64,000 bases of DNA from an archaeon (GTDB lineage: Archaea > Asgardarchaeota > Thorarchaeia > Thorarchaeales > Thorarchaeaceae). Each line of letters starts with the position of its first letter. Positions within the stretch are counted from its first letter, which is position 1. Where the stretch lies: the NCBI GenBank assembly GCA_024276825.1, contig JAJRWI010000042.1, positions 1 through 64,000 on the forward strand, given 5' to 3'. Both the position numbers and the translations under genes were made by a program. Shown one piece after another: positions 18,676 to 27,391 of the stretch. Below the pieces are notes generated by a model. It was not told the DNA's origin. It did not search any database and was given only the letters and a program-made list of their open reading frames with translations.

Positions 18676-19520
18676 TTAGAAGCATTTACATCCTTGGAGA
18701 ACACAACCATATTATCTACTCTAAAGAATATGCAAAGGTCGAATCAAAAGAGGCATTAATTGAGTTTCTCATCAATCTGTCACAATTCATCAGAACTATG
18801 GATCTTAACAGCAAGACTGAATACATGAACATAGCCATGATGAGACTGTTCTATACAGTACGAAACAAATATGCATTCGTGTTTATTGCCGATAAATCAG
18901 ATGACACCTCACAACTTGAAGAAAAGATGACTCAACTTGTTGATGTCTTCATGAGAGAGTATGCTGTACTTCCAGACCCAAGCCTGAAAATGGATGGCTT
19001 TGATGCAAAGGTCGATGAGATTGCTGTCACCATGGTTAAAGTAGCAATCCTTGGCTATGCAGGGGTTGGAAAGACCACCACTCTACACCTTCTACGAGGA
19101 GAAACATTGCCCCTTGTTCATGATCCGACGATTGGCGTTTCTATCAAGAAATTGCCGGAGGAGATTAGTAATGCAAACATCGTTCTTTGGGACCTCGCAG
19201 GACAGCAGAGATTTAGCATTCTTTGGGGCAAGATGCTGGCAAATGCTCAAGTCGTTGTAATTGTCACTGACAGTACCCTCGAAAATGTTCTAAAGAGCAA
19301 GAAGCTGGTCCAACTGGTTCATGAGGAGGTCCCTGATGCCAAGGTCATTGGAATTGCAAACAAGCAGGACTTGCCAACTGCATTGACCCCGGAGAGAGTT
19401 GGTCAAATTCTGGGTGTTCCCACGTATGAACTTGTCGCAATCGATATCAGTTATAGAGATAGACTCATTCAAATAATCAGAAAGGCAATCCTTGAGGGCA
19501 AGGGCGACGCAGGGAACTAA
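18672..19520 (+). CDS. Longin-like domain fused to an Arf/Ras-type small GTPase
   Basis: 282 residues. Residues 1-110 (IRSIYILGEHNHIIYSKEY, MNIAMMRLFYTV, YAFVFIADKS) look like a longin/sigma-adaptin-like fold. Residues about 120-282 form a G domain: P-loop GYAGVGKTT at 128, switch I Thr in HDPTIGVS, switch II WDLAGQQRF at about 173, and NKQDLP at about 230. The Gln of DLAGQ is kept, so intrinsic or GAP-stimulated GTP hydrolysis is possible. There is no lipidation motif. I choose TTG at 18672 because GGAGGG precedes it and it overlaps the upstream stop (TTGA); a GTG at 18657 has no such site. This gene type is characteristic of Asgard archaea. Confidence 0.88.
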   Translation: MIRSIYILGEHNHIIYSKEYAKVESKEALIEFLINLSQFIRTMDLNSKTEYMNIAMMRLFYTVRNKYAFVFIADKSDDTSQLEEKMTQLVDVFMREYAVLPDPSLKMDGFDAKVDEIAVTMVKVAILGYAGVGKTTTLHLLRGETLPLVHDPTIGVSIKKLPEEISNANIVLWDLAGQQRFSILWGKMLANAQVVVIVTDSTLENVLKSKKLVQLVHEEVPDAKVIGIANKQDLPTALTPERVGQILGVPTYELVAIDISYRDRLIQIIRKAILEGKGDAGN

Positions 19521-19638
19521 GAGGAAGCATGCACATAATCAAGTAACATGTAAACATTCATTGCTTTGTATATCATGACAAAGTTAATTATGGATACCTT
19601 CAGTGAGATAAGTAGATGGGACAAAAAGGTGACAAAAT

Positions 19639-20250
19639 ATGTCCTTTGATATTGGAGAGATCTTGGAGAAACTTAAGGCAATCGAGTCATTCGCAAACAA
19701 GGTTGCAGAAACAAAGAAATTGGCTGACCAGTTAGCAGAGAATTTTGCTAAGATAAAGCTGGAAATCAATGAGATATTGAATGCTCGTTTTACTGATATT
19801 GCTAATCAGATTGATACACTTCGAAAGAATATGGAACAGATGGAGTCTGTGCAACCAAGCGGTTCATCAGCAGCATCATCAACTCCTGAACCTGCGGCAC
19901 AACCAGCGCCGGCTCCACAACCAGCACCCCAACCTGCGCATGAACCCGCTCCTGCTCCACAGCCCGCCCCCGAGCCTGCAGCAACGCCTGAACCGATTCC
20001 TGAGCCTGCGGCAACACCGCCTGCAGCACCAGCAGTTGAAACATCTGTGGCAACTGAAGCAGCGCCTAGTGCAGAATCAGATCAGTTGGATTTTCTAATT
20101 CAGCAGAAAGATAGATTGAAAGCTCAGCTAACTGACCTTCGTTTTGACTATATGAGGGGATACATTCCAGAAGAAGAGTATAAGGCAAAAGAGGCAGAAT
20201 TGGATGCTCAGCTGGAAGAGTTAGACAAGCAGATTGCGGCTCTAAAATAG
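19639..20250 (+). CDS. Coiled-coil protein with Pro/Ala-rich linker and SHOCT-like C-terminus
   Basis: 203 residues in three parts: a helical N-terminus (about 1-70) with heptads suggesting a coiled coil; a flexible linker of roughly 70 residues made of Pro, Ala, Gln and Glu repeats (PAPAPQPAPQPA style); and a C-terminal helical pair (about 148-203) with LRFDYMRGYIPEEEYKAKEA, a SHOCT-like pattern. No signal peptide or membrane segment, so cytoplasmic. I do not recognise a function; scaffolding or oligomerisation is a guess. A strong hairpin terminator overlaps the stop codon. A second SHOCT-like coiled-coil gene is at 43880. Confidence 0.75.
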   Translation: MSFDIGEILEKLKAIESFANKVAETKKLADQLAENFAKIKLEINEILNARFTDIANQIDTLRKNMEQMESVQPSGSSAASSTPEPAAQPAPAPQPAPQPAHEPAPAPQPAPEPAATPEPIPEPAATPPAAPAVETSVATEAAPSAESDQLDFLIQQKDRLKAQLTDLRFDYMRGYIPEEEYKAKEAELDAQLEELDKQIAALK

Positions 20251-20280
20251 TTTGGGGGATATTTCCCCAAACTTTCTTTG
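20249..20280 (+). terminator. Hairpin terminator after the SHOCT-like gene
   Basis: A perfect 9-bp stem (agtttgggg at 20249-20257 with ccccaaact at 20265-20273, 7-nt loop) is followed by the T-rich run ttctttgttttct. The stem includes the last bases of the stop codon. Confidence 0.7.
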
Positions 20281-20367
20281 TTTTCTACTTGATATATTAC
20301 AGAATAGACCTCTTACAAGTATAAGGTGACCATTAAATCAGGAGTTAAAAAGGAGTGAAGAAGAGGA

Positions 20368-21108
20368 TCACTCAGTCTTCTTCTTTGTAGCCTTTTTCTT
20401 TGGCTTCTCTTCGGCCTCTTCAGTCTTCTTCTTTGTAGCCTTTTTCTTTGGCTTCTCTTCAGCCTCTTCAGTCTTCTTCTTTGTAGCCTTTTTCTTCGGC
20501 TTCTCTTCAGCCTCTTCAGTCTTCTTCTTTGTAGCCTTTTTCTTTGGCTTCTCTTCAGCCTCTTCAGTCTTCTTCTTTGTAGCCTTTTTCTTTGGCTTCT
20601 CTTCAGCCTCTTCGGGAGCCTCAATTGGTTCAACTACAACTTCGGGACGTGTATCCTTGCGTTCTTTCTTTGCTCCCGCCGCTCTTCGTCTTCTTGCAGC
20701 CTTGCTTGGCTTTTCAATACCAATAATTGAAGCTGCTGCAAGTGCCTCTTCCATCTCCTCATCAATAACGGGAGTTTCAGGAACAGTAGAGGCGATCTCT
20801 TCCAGCACATCAGAAATCATGATGGGGCATTCAGCTTTTCTATCTTCCATTGCAGAAGGAGTAGTATAAACTGCAAACCCTGACTCTCTGATATAGGGGA
20901 TAATAACGCCGGCTTGCTCTTTCTCTCTCAAAATCCTCTTTGCCACGCTGATTCTTATTCCAAAGCGCTTTGCAAGATCATAGGCAGTGACAGACCTTGC
21001 TTTGGCAAGATACTCATTAATCTCTTCGATAGTTTCGGGTTTTGGAACAGCATCTCGAATTATTCTCTCAGTCTTTGTTGTCGATTTGCCCCATTTCTTT
21101 CTAGACAA
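20368..21108 (-). CDS. rps25e: Ribosomal protein eS25 with a long Lys-rich repeat tail
   Basis: 246 residues; typical archaeal eS25 is near 100. The N-terminal 110 residues hold the winged-helix core of eS25 (SVTAYDLAKRFGIRISVAKR, LREKEQAGVI). After a middle region with RRRRAAGAKKERK the C-terminus consists of five copies of a 16-residue Lys/Glu unit (EEAEEKPKKKATKKKT). This resembles histone H1 or nucleolin-like tails more than ribosomal protein. It may bind rRNA or DNA, but this is inference. The start is TTG at 21108 with AAGGAGTG upstream. The function of the core is translation on the small subunit. Confidence 0.85.
   Translation of the reverse strand: MSRKKWGKSTTKTERIIRDAVPKPETIEEINEYLAKARSVTAYDLAKRFGIRISVAKRILREKEQAGVIIPYIRESGFAVYTTPSAMEDRKAECPIMISDVLEEIASTVPETPVIDEEMEEALAAASIIGIEKPSKAARRRRAAGAKKERKDTRPEVVVEPIEAPEEAEEKPKKKATKKKTEEAEEKPKKKATKKKTEEAEEKPKKKATKKKTEEAEEKPKKKATKKKTEEAEEKPKKKATKKKTE
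20371..20610 (-). repeat. Five 48-bp tandem repeats encoding the eS25 tail
   Basis: The 48-bp unit (beginning tcagtcttcttctttgtagc on the plus strand) is repeated five times with only one or two silent differences per copy, e.g. tcttcggcc versus tcttcagcc. The near-identity points to recent expansion or ongoing homogenisation. Confidence 0.9.
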
Positions 21109-21193
21109 TTATATTACACTCCTTTATCATACTAATGAGGACTCACAGCGAAAAACTAGAGTTTGTCTTTTAAACATGCTCATAGGTTGATAA

Positions 21194-21880
21194 TTGGCGT
21201 TGACCGGTAATAAATACCTTGACAGAATTACAAATGTTGCCAAGAGGCTGGTTAATCATGCCTATTTAGAGCTGAGTAAATATAAAATCAATGCAGTGAT
21301 AAAATGCACAAGTGCGTTTGCATTGGTAAGATGGAGTAGGCATGAAACAAACATAAGACTGACTCTTGACAAGCAGGTCTTAAAGTGGCATGATGCACAG
21401 CTCACAGGTCTTATCGCTCATGAGCTAAGTCATGTGGCTCTGGGTGCTAAAAGTTCAGAAGAGTCGGTTGATAGAGATGTGATAGAAAGAGGGCTTGGTG
21501 TGTATCTTGCAATCGAGCGAGTCATGAGTGGAAGACATGAGGATCAGATGATTGCACGAGGAGTGGACAGGTATCTTGGATATAGGACCATTAGAAATCA
21601 CCTTGATGAAAGAGAACTTGAGCAACTTGAAAAATTGCTCGTTCATCTACGTGTCTATCCACAGTCTAAAACCGTTGCGCTTGAACACGATGCAGTGATA
21701 TATGACTGTGATCCCGAAACATATTTGACTATTAATGGCCACATATTCACTGTTGGTCTTATTCCTCCTGATGCAAGTGTCCATTTAATCCAGAGAAATA
21801 ATGAAATATGTCTGGTTGTCAATAAGAATATCAAATCGTGTAGTAGTAATACTAATCAGATTCGGAACGGTCTTCAATAA
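21194..21880 (+). CDS. HExxH zinc-metalloprotease-like protein
   Basis: 228 residues with an IAHELSHVAL motif around residue 75, the HExxH signature of zincins, in a helix following a beta region as in small WSS1/SprT-like or DUF45-like proteases. No further family signature (no third ligand motif) is evident. The rest is alpha/beta without membrane segments. The start is TTG at 21194 behind an AGGTTGAT-like site; a TTG at 21200 is a close alternative. The end overlaps the convergent nucleotidyltransferase gene by 29 bases. Confidence 0.6.
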   Translation: MALTGNKYLDRITNVAKRLVNHAYLELSKYKINAVIKCTSAFALVRWSRHETNIRLTLDKQVLKWHDAQLTGLIAHELSHVALGAKSSEESVDRDVIERGLGVYLAIERVMSGRHEDQMIARGVDRYLGYRTIRNHLDERELEQLEKLLVHLRVYPQSKTVALEHDAVIYDCDPETYLTINGHIFTVGLIPPDASVHLIQRNNEICLVVNKNIKSCSSNTNQIRNGLQ

Positions 21881-23147
21881 TCAGGTCTTGCTTTGCTTTG
21901 ACCATTTTGCCTGCAGGAATGTCTTGATTGATGACACAACCTGGAGATATAAGCGACCCACAGCCTATTCGCACAGCAGGGAAGATTGAAGAGTTTACCC
22001 CAATAACAACATCATTACCTATTATTGCACCAAACTTGTCAAGAGGTATCTGAACCTCATGTGAGTCAAAGGTAATGTAAAGGGGTCTGTTGCCAGGCCT
22101 CCAATTCCAAAGCTGAGCACCTGCTTCAATGCAAGAGTTTGAACCAATTATCGAGTCTGCCACATATGTCATTCGGCCAATATTCACATTTTCGAAGATC
22201 ATACTATTCCGTATTTCAACAGCGTATCCCAGATGAACATCATCGCAAATGCTAGTATAGTCTCTAATGAGTGAGTTATTGCCAATATACACATTCTTGC
22301 CAATGTAGAGCGGTCCCTTCAGAGTTGTGCCTGGACGAATAATGGTGCCTTCTTCAATGTACACAGGTCCTTCTAATACAACATTCTTATGCAGTTCAAC
22401 AGATTCTGCAATGAAGCTCCCCCTTCCTTTGAGTAGATGATCCATGACAATTCTGTTAGCATTTAGAATATCCCAGGGATAAGTGAATTCAGCCCATTCT
22501 TTCTCCCAAACTGCTGCTGCCACCCTTTGGCCATTGGAGATCATGAATTCAATTGTGTTTTCCATTGTTTCATGTTTCTCAAGAATATCAAGAGTTGAAG
22601 TCTTGAAGTATGAAACTCCAGCAACAGCATAATTGCTCACATATCTATCAGGTCCCGCCTTCTCTACGAGCTTTTCAACAACACCATCTAGCCCAATCTT
22701 CACCGTTCCAAAGCGTTCAGGCGTTGACACAAGAGTGACGAGCATTGAAACATCAGAGTTCATGGTGTGATGATTTTCCAAAGTGCGTGAGATCATCTCA
22801 GGCTGAACGAGTACATCGCCGTTAATAAGTAGGAACTCGTCTTCATCTTCAATCTCATCACGAGCAGTCAGAATTGCATGCTCTACGCCTTTCTGCTCAT
22901 GTTGAATAACATATCTGATTTTCAGACCATATTTGTCACCATGTTTGAAATAGTTGATAATCTCATCACGGCCATGGCCTACAACAATCACCACATCTTT
23001 TACATTGTTTTCGGAAAGACTCTCAAGGATGTAATGAAGAACTGGATGACCAGCGATCATGAGCATGGCTTTGGATCTATTTACAGTTAATGGTCTTAAT
23101 CTACGACCCACTCCGGCAGTAAGGACTAGAGCTTTCATTACGTTCAC
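21852..23147 (-). CDS. Bifunctional sugar-1-phosphate nucleotidyltransferase (GlmU/RmlA-like, archaeal)
   Basis: 431 residues. The N-terminal half is a nucleotidyltransferase: LTAGVGRRLRPLTVNRSKAM, GDVLVQPEMI and FTYPWDILNAN. The C-terminal half is a left-handed beta helix with hexapeptide repeats (IEEGTIIRPGTTLKGPLYIG, then IGNNSLIRDY, VVIGVNSSIFPA), typical of the archaeal enzymes that make UDP-GlcNAc or dTDP-glucose and acetylate glucosamine-1-P. It therefore makes an activated sugar for cell surface or glycan synthesis. The GTG at 23147 is close behind GGAGATGA; ATG at 23138 is also possible. Confidence 0.85.
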   Translation of the reverse strand: MNVMKALVLTAGVGRRLRPLTVNRSKAMLMIAGHPVLHYILESLSENNVKDVVIVVGHGRDEIINYFKHGDKYGLKIRYVIQHEQKGVEHAILTARDEIEDEDEFLLINGDVLVQPEMISRTLENHHTMNSDVSMLVTLVSTPERFGTVKIGLDGVVEKLVEKAGPDRYVSNYAVAGVSYFKTSTLDILEKHETMENTIEFMISNGQRVAAAVWEKEWAEFTYPWDILNANRIVMDHLLKGRGSFIAESVELHKNVVLEGPVYIEEGTIIRPGTTLKGPLYIGKNVYIGNNSLIRDYTSICDDVHLGYAVEIRNSMIFENVNIGRMTYVADSIIGSNSCIEAGAQLWNWRPGNRPLYITFDSHEVQIPLDKFGAIIGNDVVIGVNSSIFPAVRIGCGSLISPGCVINQDIPAGKMVKAKQDLIIEDRSESD

Positions 23148-23195
23148 TCATCTCCTTATTAATCACTGTTCTCATAAAACTGTTGGGAATGTAGT

Positions 23196-23930
23196 CTATG
23201 TCTGAGGAGGTAAAAGGCTGAAATAGATTCTTCGTTTTCCAGCTCCGACATTTTTTGTCTTTCCGATTTTTATTCCACCAATCTCTCCTGTATTTGCAAC
23301 ATGCGTTCCTGCACAGGAGGAGGCATCATAATCACCTATGATAATGACCCTGAATATCTTTACTGATTTTGGAACCATCTCCAGATAACGAGTTTGATAC
23401 CCACGTTCATTGAGGTAGGCAATTGCTTCTTCTCGAGGCATGAATCTTATCTCAACATCGATATTTCGCGAGATAATCTCATTCACACCTGCTTCAACTT
23501 CGCGTTTCATGTCCTCATCAAAACTCTCTAGGGGATGATAGTCAGCCCGACTCTTTCCAGGGGTGATGTTGTTTCCAACAGTTTCAAGACCGTAATTATG
23601 CTGTAAATACCGAGATAGAATATGTTGGGCCGTATGAAATCTCATGCATTCATATCTAAAATCCCAGTCCAGCCGTCCATGAACTGGTTGGCCCACTTGG
23701 AATGGATTCATATCCCCAAGGAGATGTCTCACTTGGCCTTCAGCCTTAATGGTCTTTAAAACAACCACTTCTTCAGAACCATCAGTCAACCAGCCCCTAT
23801 CCCCAGTCTGTCCACCACCTTCAGGATAGAATGCGGTCTGATCGAGGACCACATAGTCATCATCAACTTCAACCACTTTGGCATCAAACTCTTTGATGTA
23901 ATTATCTTTCATATGTAACAATTCTGTCAT
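23196..23930 (-). CDS. alaX: Alanyl-tRNA editing protein AlaX
   Basis: About 244 residues. The editing-domain signatures are FYPEGGGQTGDRG near residue 35, RFHTAQHILSR (HxxxH zinc ligands) and the distal CAGTHV (CxxxH ligands), so the zinc site is complete. The protein deacylates mischarged Ser- or Gly-tRNA-Ala in trans. I place the start at ATG 23930 because AAGGTGGT lies seven bases upstream; the longer frame (to 23984) overlaps the next gene. Confidence 0.9.
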   Translation of the reverse strand: MTELLHMKDNYIKEFDAKVVEVDDDYVVLDQTAFYPEGGGQTGDRGWLTDGSEEVVVLKTIKAEGQVRHLLGDMNPFQVGQPVHGRLDWDFRYECMRFHTAQHILSRYLQHNYGLETVGNNITPGKSRADYHPLESFDEDMKREVEAGVNEIISRNIDVEIRFMPREEAIAYLNERGYQTRYLEMVPKSVKIFRVIIIGDYDASSCAGTHVANTGEIGGIKIGKTKNVGAGKRRIYFSLLPPQT

Positions 23931-23962
23931 CGCAAACCACCTTGTCAGATTGGAAACCGTAG

Positions 23963-24373
23963 CTATGTTCTCATTCGAATCCATTCGTCAAGTGCCAATT
24001 GTTTTGCCATCTGAATGTCATCACTACGAAGATGAATTCCAGGAATCTCAGCAACAGCCTCAATTATGCTTTCAACTTCGGCTTTGGTTGAGATGTCTTT
24101 CAGTTCAGAAATAATAGTATTGACTGTGTCTTCATCTACTCGGTGTTTAAGCAGAAATGTCGCCAATGGCGTTCGTGCAGTTGGCATGTAATCAGAGTCA
24201 TGAGAGGGTTCAAGACCAAGTTCTTTCAGTTTTCGCTCAAATAGAGAAACAATGATCTCCTGTCTGCTCCGGACATCAACCGAGTCAATCTTTTTGCCCT
24301 TCTGAATCCTTGACCGGAGTTTCTCAATCTTCTTCATAATAGAAGACTTTGAGCGTTTACTAAACCATCCCAT
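23963..24373 (-). CDS. Small basic helical protein, unknown
   Basis: 136 residues starting MGWFSKRSKSS, basic at the N-terminus and helical afterwards (MKKIEKLRSRIQKGKK, then helices with FLLKHRVDEDTVNTIISELK). GAGGTG precedes the ATG at the right distance. It starts the operon that runs into alaX (33 bases between). No known family is evident. Its short N-terminal positive patch is probably not a signal peptide, since no hydrophobic stretch follows. Confidence 0.65.
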   Translation of the reverse strand: MGWFSKRSKSSIMKKIEKLRSRIQKGKKIDSVDVRSRQEIIVSLFERKLKELGLEPSHDSDYMPTARTPLATFLLKHRVDEDTVNTIISELKDISTKAEVESIIEAVAEIPGIHLRSDDIQMAKQLALDEWIRMRT

Positions 24374-24553
24374 GAATCAAAGCACCTCATAAGCCCTAAC
24401 AAAAGTCACTTATCTACATTGTTTAATCTTTTGATTAACTAGTACATATATGCTATGCTTTAGTAGACTGCGATGTTCATAACTTAAAAGGACAATTTCG
24501 GCAACAGGAACCTTAAGATGCAAATTGGCAAAGAAAAATGAGAGGCTATAATA

Positions 24554-25330
24554 ATGCCAACAGTTCGAGAAATACTGCAAGACCTGATCAGTGGAAAAAT
24601 CGACGTTGACATGGCCATGAAGAAGCTTCAGGGATTGACAAGTATTGAGGACCTTGCAGTTATTGATCTCAACAGAGAGAGTAGGTCAGGCGTTCCAGAG
24701 GTAATATTTGCAGAATCAAAGCATCCAGAAACTCTCATTCATATAATCAAAGAGATGGTCGATAAGAATGGGTATGCATTATTAACGAGGATGAATAGTG
24801 AAAAGGTCAAATTCATCGAAACAAGCATAAAGAATTATGTTGTTGAAGTTTCGGGCCAGGGCGATCATCTAACGGTCCTTGTCAAAGCAGAGCAGTGGAC
24901 ACCTCCAGAAGCTGGTGGAAAAGTAGCAGTAATAACTGCTGGGACTTCTGACATCCCTTATGCAAGAGAGGCTGAGGCAATATGCCATGTTATGGGCATT
25001 GAAGTAATCTCATTCTATGATGTTGGCGTTGCAGGGATTCACAGACTAGTAGAGCCCATGAAGAAAATTAGAGAGAAAAATATTGATGCGGTAATTGTGT
25101 TCGCAGGAATGGAAGGTGCTCTTCCCACTGTTGTTGCTTCACTTGTCGATATTCCAGTAATAGGGGTACCGATTCCAACAGGATATGGTTTTGGTGGAAA
25201 GGGTGAAACCGCATTGAAGTCAATGCTTCAGTCTTGTGCCCCTGGTCTTGCTGTTGTTAATATAGGTAATGGGTTAGGAGCGGGTGCATTTGCGGCATTG
25301 ATTGCTAGAAGATGCCATATTCGTGAGTGA
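24554..25330 (+). CDS. larB: LarB, pyridinium-3,5-biscarboxylic acid mononucleotide synthase
   Basis: 258 residues; the family carboxylates and hydrolyses nicotinic acid adenine dinucleotide for the nickel-pincer cofactor. The PurE-like C-terminal domain shows VAVITAGTSDIPYAREAEAI, FYDVGVAGIHRLVEPM, FAGMEGALPTVVASL and the loop VPTGYG-like VPIPTGYGFGGKGETAL, with GNGLGAGAFAALIA at the end. The N-terminal FSGKIDVDMA-like repeat (LISGKIDVDMAMKKL) is also typical. LarC and LarE are not in this window. Confidence 0.88.
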   Translation: MPTVREILQDLISGKIDVDMAMKKLQGLTSIEDLAVIDLNRESRSGVPEVIFAESKHPETLIHIIKEMVDKNGYALLTRMNSEKVKFIETSIKNYVVEVSGQGDHLTVLVKAEQWTPPEAGGKVAVITAGTSDIPYAREAEAICHVMGIEVISFYDVGVAGIHRLVEPMKKIREKNIDAVIVFAGMEGALPTVVASLVDIPVIGVPIPTGYGFGGKGETALKSMLQSCAPGLAVVNIGNGLGAGAFAALIARRCHIRE

Positions 25331-25335
25331 TTCGG

Positions 25336-26475
25336 TCATTTAGCAATACGACGTGCTATACTTAGATAGACATCAACAGACTTGTAGAACTCGTCCAGAC
25401 TTAGAAACTCATTGGGCTGGTGAGCCTGCTCAATTGATCCGGGGCCACAAATGACATTTTGAATTCCAATCTTCGGTTGGAGAACTGAACAGTCAGTACC
25501 ATAAGTGGCACAAGAAGGTATACACTGACGACCCGTGATTGCTTCAACAGTATCAATTGCAACATTCACTATCTCGGAGTCAAGGGGTGTGATCACAGCG
25601 GGCTTGCCATGAATGTATTCAATTCTAACCCTATCGCCAAAGCCTGCCTTATACAGCAACTGGTTCATGTACTGTTGAAGACTTTCTGGAGTCTGACCCT
25701 TCACTGTTCGCATGTCAATCTGTGCCTCACAGTAATCAGGAACAACATTGATCTTTATTCCACCCTTGATCTTCCCAATATTCAGAGAGTAAGTTCCTAG
25801 AGTCGCATCATCTTCAAACGGGTATTCGGCTGTAGTTAGGATGTCAAGTGCCCTCATACAGAGCTGAATGGCATTAATACCCTCAGAGGGTCTTGAGCCA
25901 TGTGCTGCCTTTCCTCGCGCGACCACCCTTGACCAAAACATGCCCTTCTCGCTCACTAGGACCTCAAGACTAGTAGGCTCAGCACAGACACCATACCTTA
26001 CACCATGTAGACGCCCACTCCTTGCAACTTCTTCAGCGCCTGAACAACCACTCTCTTCATCGGATGTGTTCAAAATGACCAATGGACTGTCATGACCCTC
26101 TTCGATATACAGGACTAAGGTCTCAGCAAGTGCTGCCAAAGCGCCTTTCATATCACATGACCCTCTGCCATAGATTTTGCCATTAACGATTTCACCACCA
26201 AATGGGTCATGCGTCCAGTTCTCCAAGGGTCCAACGGGCACTGTGTCCATATGGCCATGAAGAACAAGTGGTCCCGTTTCACCTTCATGACTGAAGAATA
26301 GAAGGTTTGGTCGATCGGAATGACCAATACTCTCATGGGATATGCCATAATCACTCATGTGGTCAACAAGCACTTTTGCAACCTCTGCCTCACATCCAGG
26401 AGGGTTTTCAGAGTTGATAGCAATAAGTTCTTTGAGTAGCCTGAGCATCCTTGATTTATTGGGTCCTTTCACCAT
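25336..26475 (-). CDS. M20-family metallopeptidase (ArgE/DapE-like)
   Basis: 379 residues with the di-zinc site motifs: LVLHGHMDTVPVGP (His, Asp), YGRGSCDMKGALAAL (bridging Asp), SDEESGCSGAEE (catalytic Glu and ligand Glu), GVCAEPTS and, near the C-terminus, CGPGSIEQAHQPNEF (final His). A lid/dimerisation domain occupies the middle. It hydrolyses an N-acyl amino acid or peptide: acetylornithine, succinyl-diaminopimelate or lysine-type substrates are possible and not distinguishable. It converges on larB with five bases between stops. Confidence 0.85.
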   Translation of the reverse strand: MVKGPNKSRMLRLLKELIAINSENPPGCEAEVAKVLVDHMSDYGISHESIGHSDRPNLLFFSHEGETGPLVLHGHMDTVPVGPLENWTHDPFGGEIVNGKIYGRGSCDMKGALAALAETLVLYIEEGHDSPLVILNTSDEESGCSGAEEVARSGRLHGVRYGVCAEPTSLEVLVSEKGMFWSRVVARGKAAHGSRPSEGINAIQLCMRALDILTTAEYPFEDDATLGTYSLNIGKIKGGIKINVVPDYCEAQIDMRTVKGQTPESLQQYMNQLLYKAGFGDRVRIEYIHGKPAVITPLDSEIVNVAIDTVEAITGRQCIPSCATYGTDCSVLQPKIGIQNVICGPGSIEQAHQPNEFLSLDEFYKSVDVYLSIARRIAK

Positions 26476-27096
26476 TATTGTTCGTCAATCAGGGGAGAGT
26501 CATATTCATAAGCGTAATTGTTTATCAAAGTCTTGGTCGATGATGCAGTTACTCCTAAATGAGCCCTGGCGATGATTAACCAAGAGCAGGCAGAGACCAC
26601 TTTTGCTTTTCTTCAAAAATAGGGGAAAGGCTGAAACCTGTATATCCCTAGGGTGGGGACTATCTAAGAAGACTTACAGGGCCCCCTTGCTATGATCTCC
26701 GATGGATTATCACAACAAAAAGTAAGAACCAGAATTTTTCCTTTCATTGTGACTTCGAAAATATGTCCTGCCTCGTCTTCAATATAGACAGATTCCCCAT
26801 TAAGGAATTCCTTCGCCCGTTTTCGAAGTGACCGAGAGGGGACATCATATTGCAGAATGAAACAGGTTTCAGCCTTCAGTTATTAGACCTCCGACGGATG
26901 CGGATTGTTTGCTATATCTTTTAGCAATGTGAAATCATAGTCATTATTGCATATAATATGGGACATGCCCTAATTCTTCATTATTTGCATTCTGCAGGCG
27001 TTTTTGGATTAGTTGAGAAAGCAAATTGCACTAAGTTAATTGTTCTGCAACCTTTTGATTACTGTTTCAAAATGAAACTTAACAATTGGCCACATC
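26476..27096. other. Long intergenic stretch with one gene remnant
   Basis: About 620 bases between the M20 gene and the small protein at 27097. Besides the startless frame at 26664-26879 I see no gene, RNA or clear repeat. The stretch 26880-27096 is AT-rich without a clear frame. Confidence 0.5.
26664..26879 (-). pseudogene. Startless small frame, possible gene remnant
   Basis: A minus-strand open frame of about 71 codons (YDVPSRSLRKRAKEF, NGESVYIEDEAGHIFEV, KGKILVLTF) reads like real protein: a helix followed by two beta-hairpins. It lacks ATG, GTG or TTG at its 5' end; only a CTG follows the upstream TAA. The pattern resembles the small protein encoded at 27097-27297 (helix, then LVEEGENVLIECEIG). 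It is either a decayed paralogue or a gene with an unusual start. Confidence 0.3.
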
Positions 27097-27297
27097 TTAA
27101 CCATCACAATACATGAATTCGGACTTGCAAGAATTGAGCGGATGAATAATGATATTATTATGGCGTTTTGAGAGAATAACGGGACCGATTTCACATTCAA
27201 TCAGAACATTTTCTCCCTCTTCAACAAGACGAGCCGCATTTTGAAGATTAACTAGATCGAGGATTTCTGAAACCCAGCAATGGTATTCTTCGGACAT
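27097..27297 (-). CDS. Small protein of unknown function
   Basis: 66 residues from ATG at 27297 (MSEEYHCWVSEILDLV). It is a helix followed by beta strands (ENVLIECEIGPVILSKRHNN, IIIHPLN), acidic to neutral, with no membrane segment. No family recognised and no ribosome site obvious. Similar in layout to the adjacent frame at 26664-26879. Confidence 0.4.
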   Translation of the reverse strand: MSEEYHCWVSEILDLVNLQNAARLVEEGENVLIECEIGPVILSKRHNNIIIHPLNSCKSEFMYCDG

Positions 27298-27391
27298 TAT
27301 TATCAACTATCAGTATATTGATAGCGTGCACATGTAGTTGAGTGAAAATCAAGGAATTAATAACTCTGTGTTACGTTGAAAAGGAGAGGAA

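Noticed and set aside
20371..20610. CRISPR array
   Set aside because: The repeats are contiguous with no spacers and are in frame inside a gene.
20313..20633. Arg-rich minus-strand frame of 106 codons in the eS25 repeat
   Set aside because: Same strand but another frame of the repeat; the Arg/Leu repeats simply mirror the 48-bp unit.
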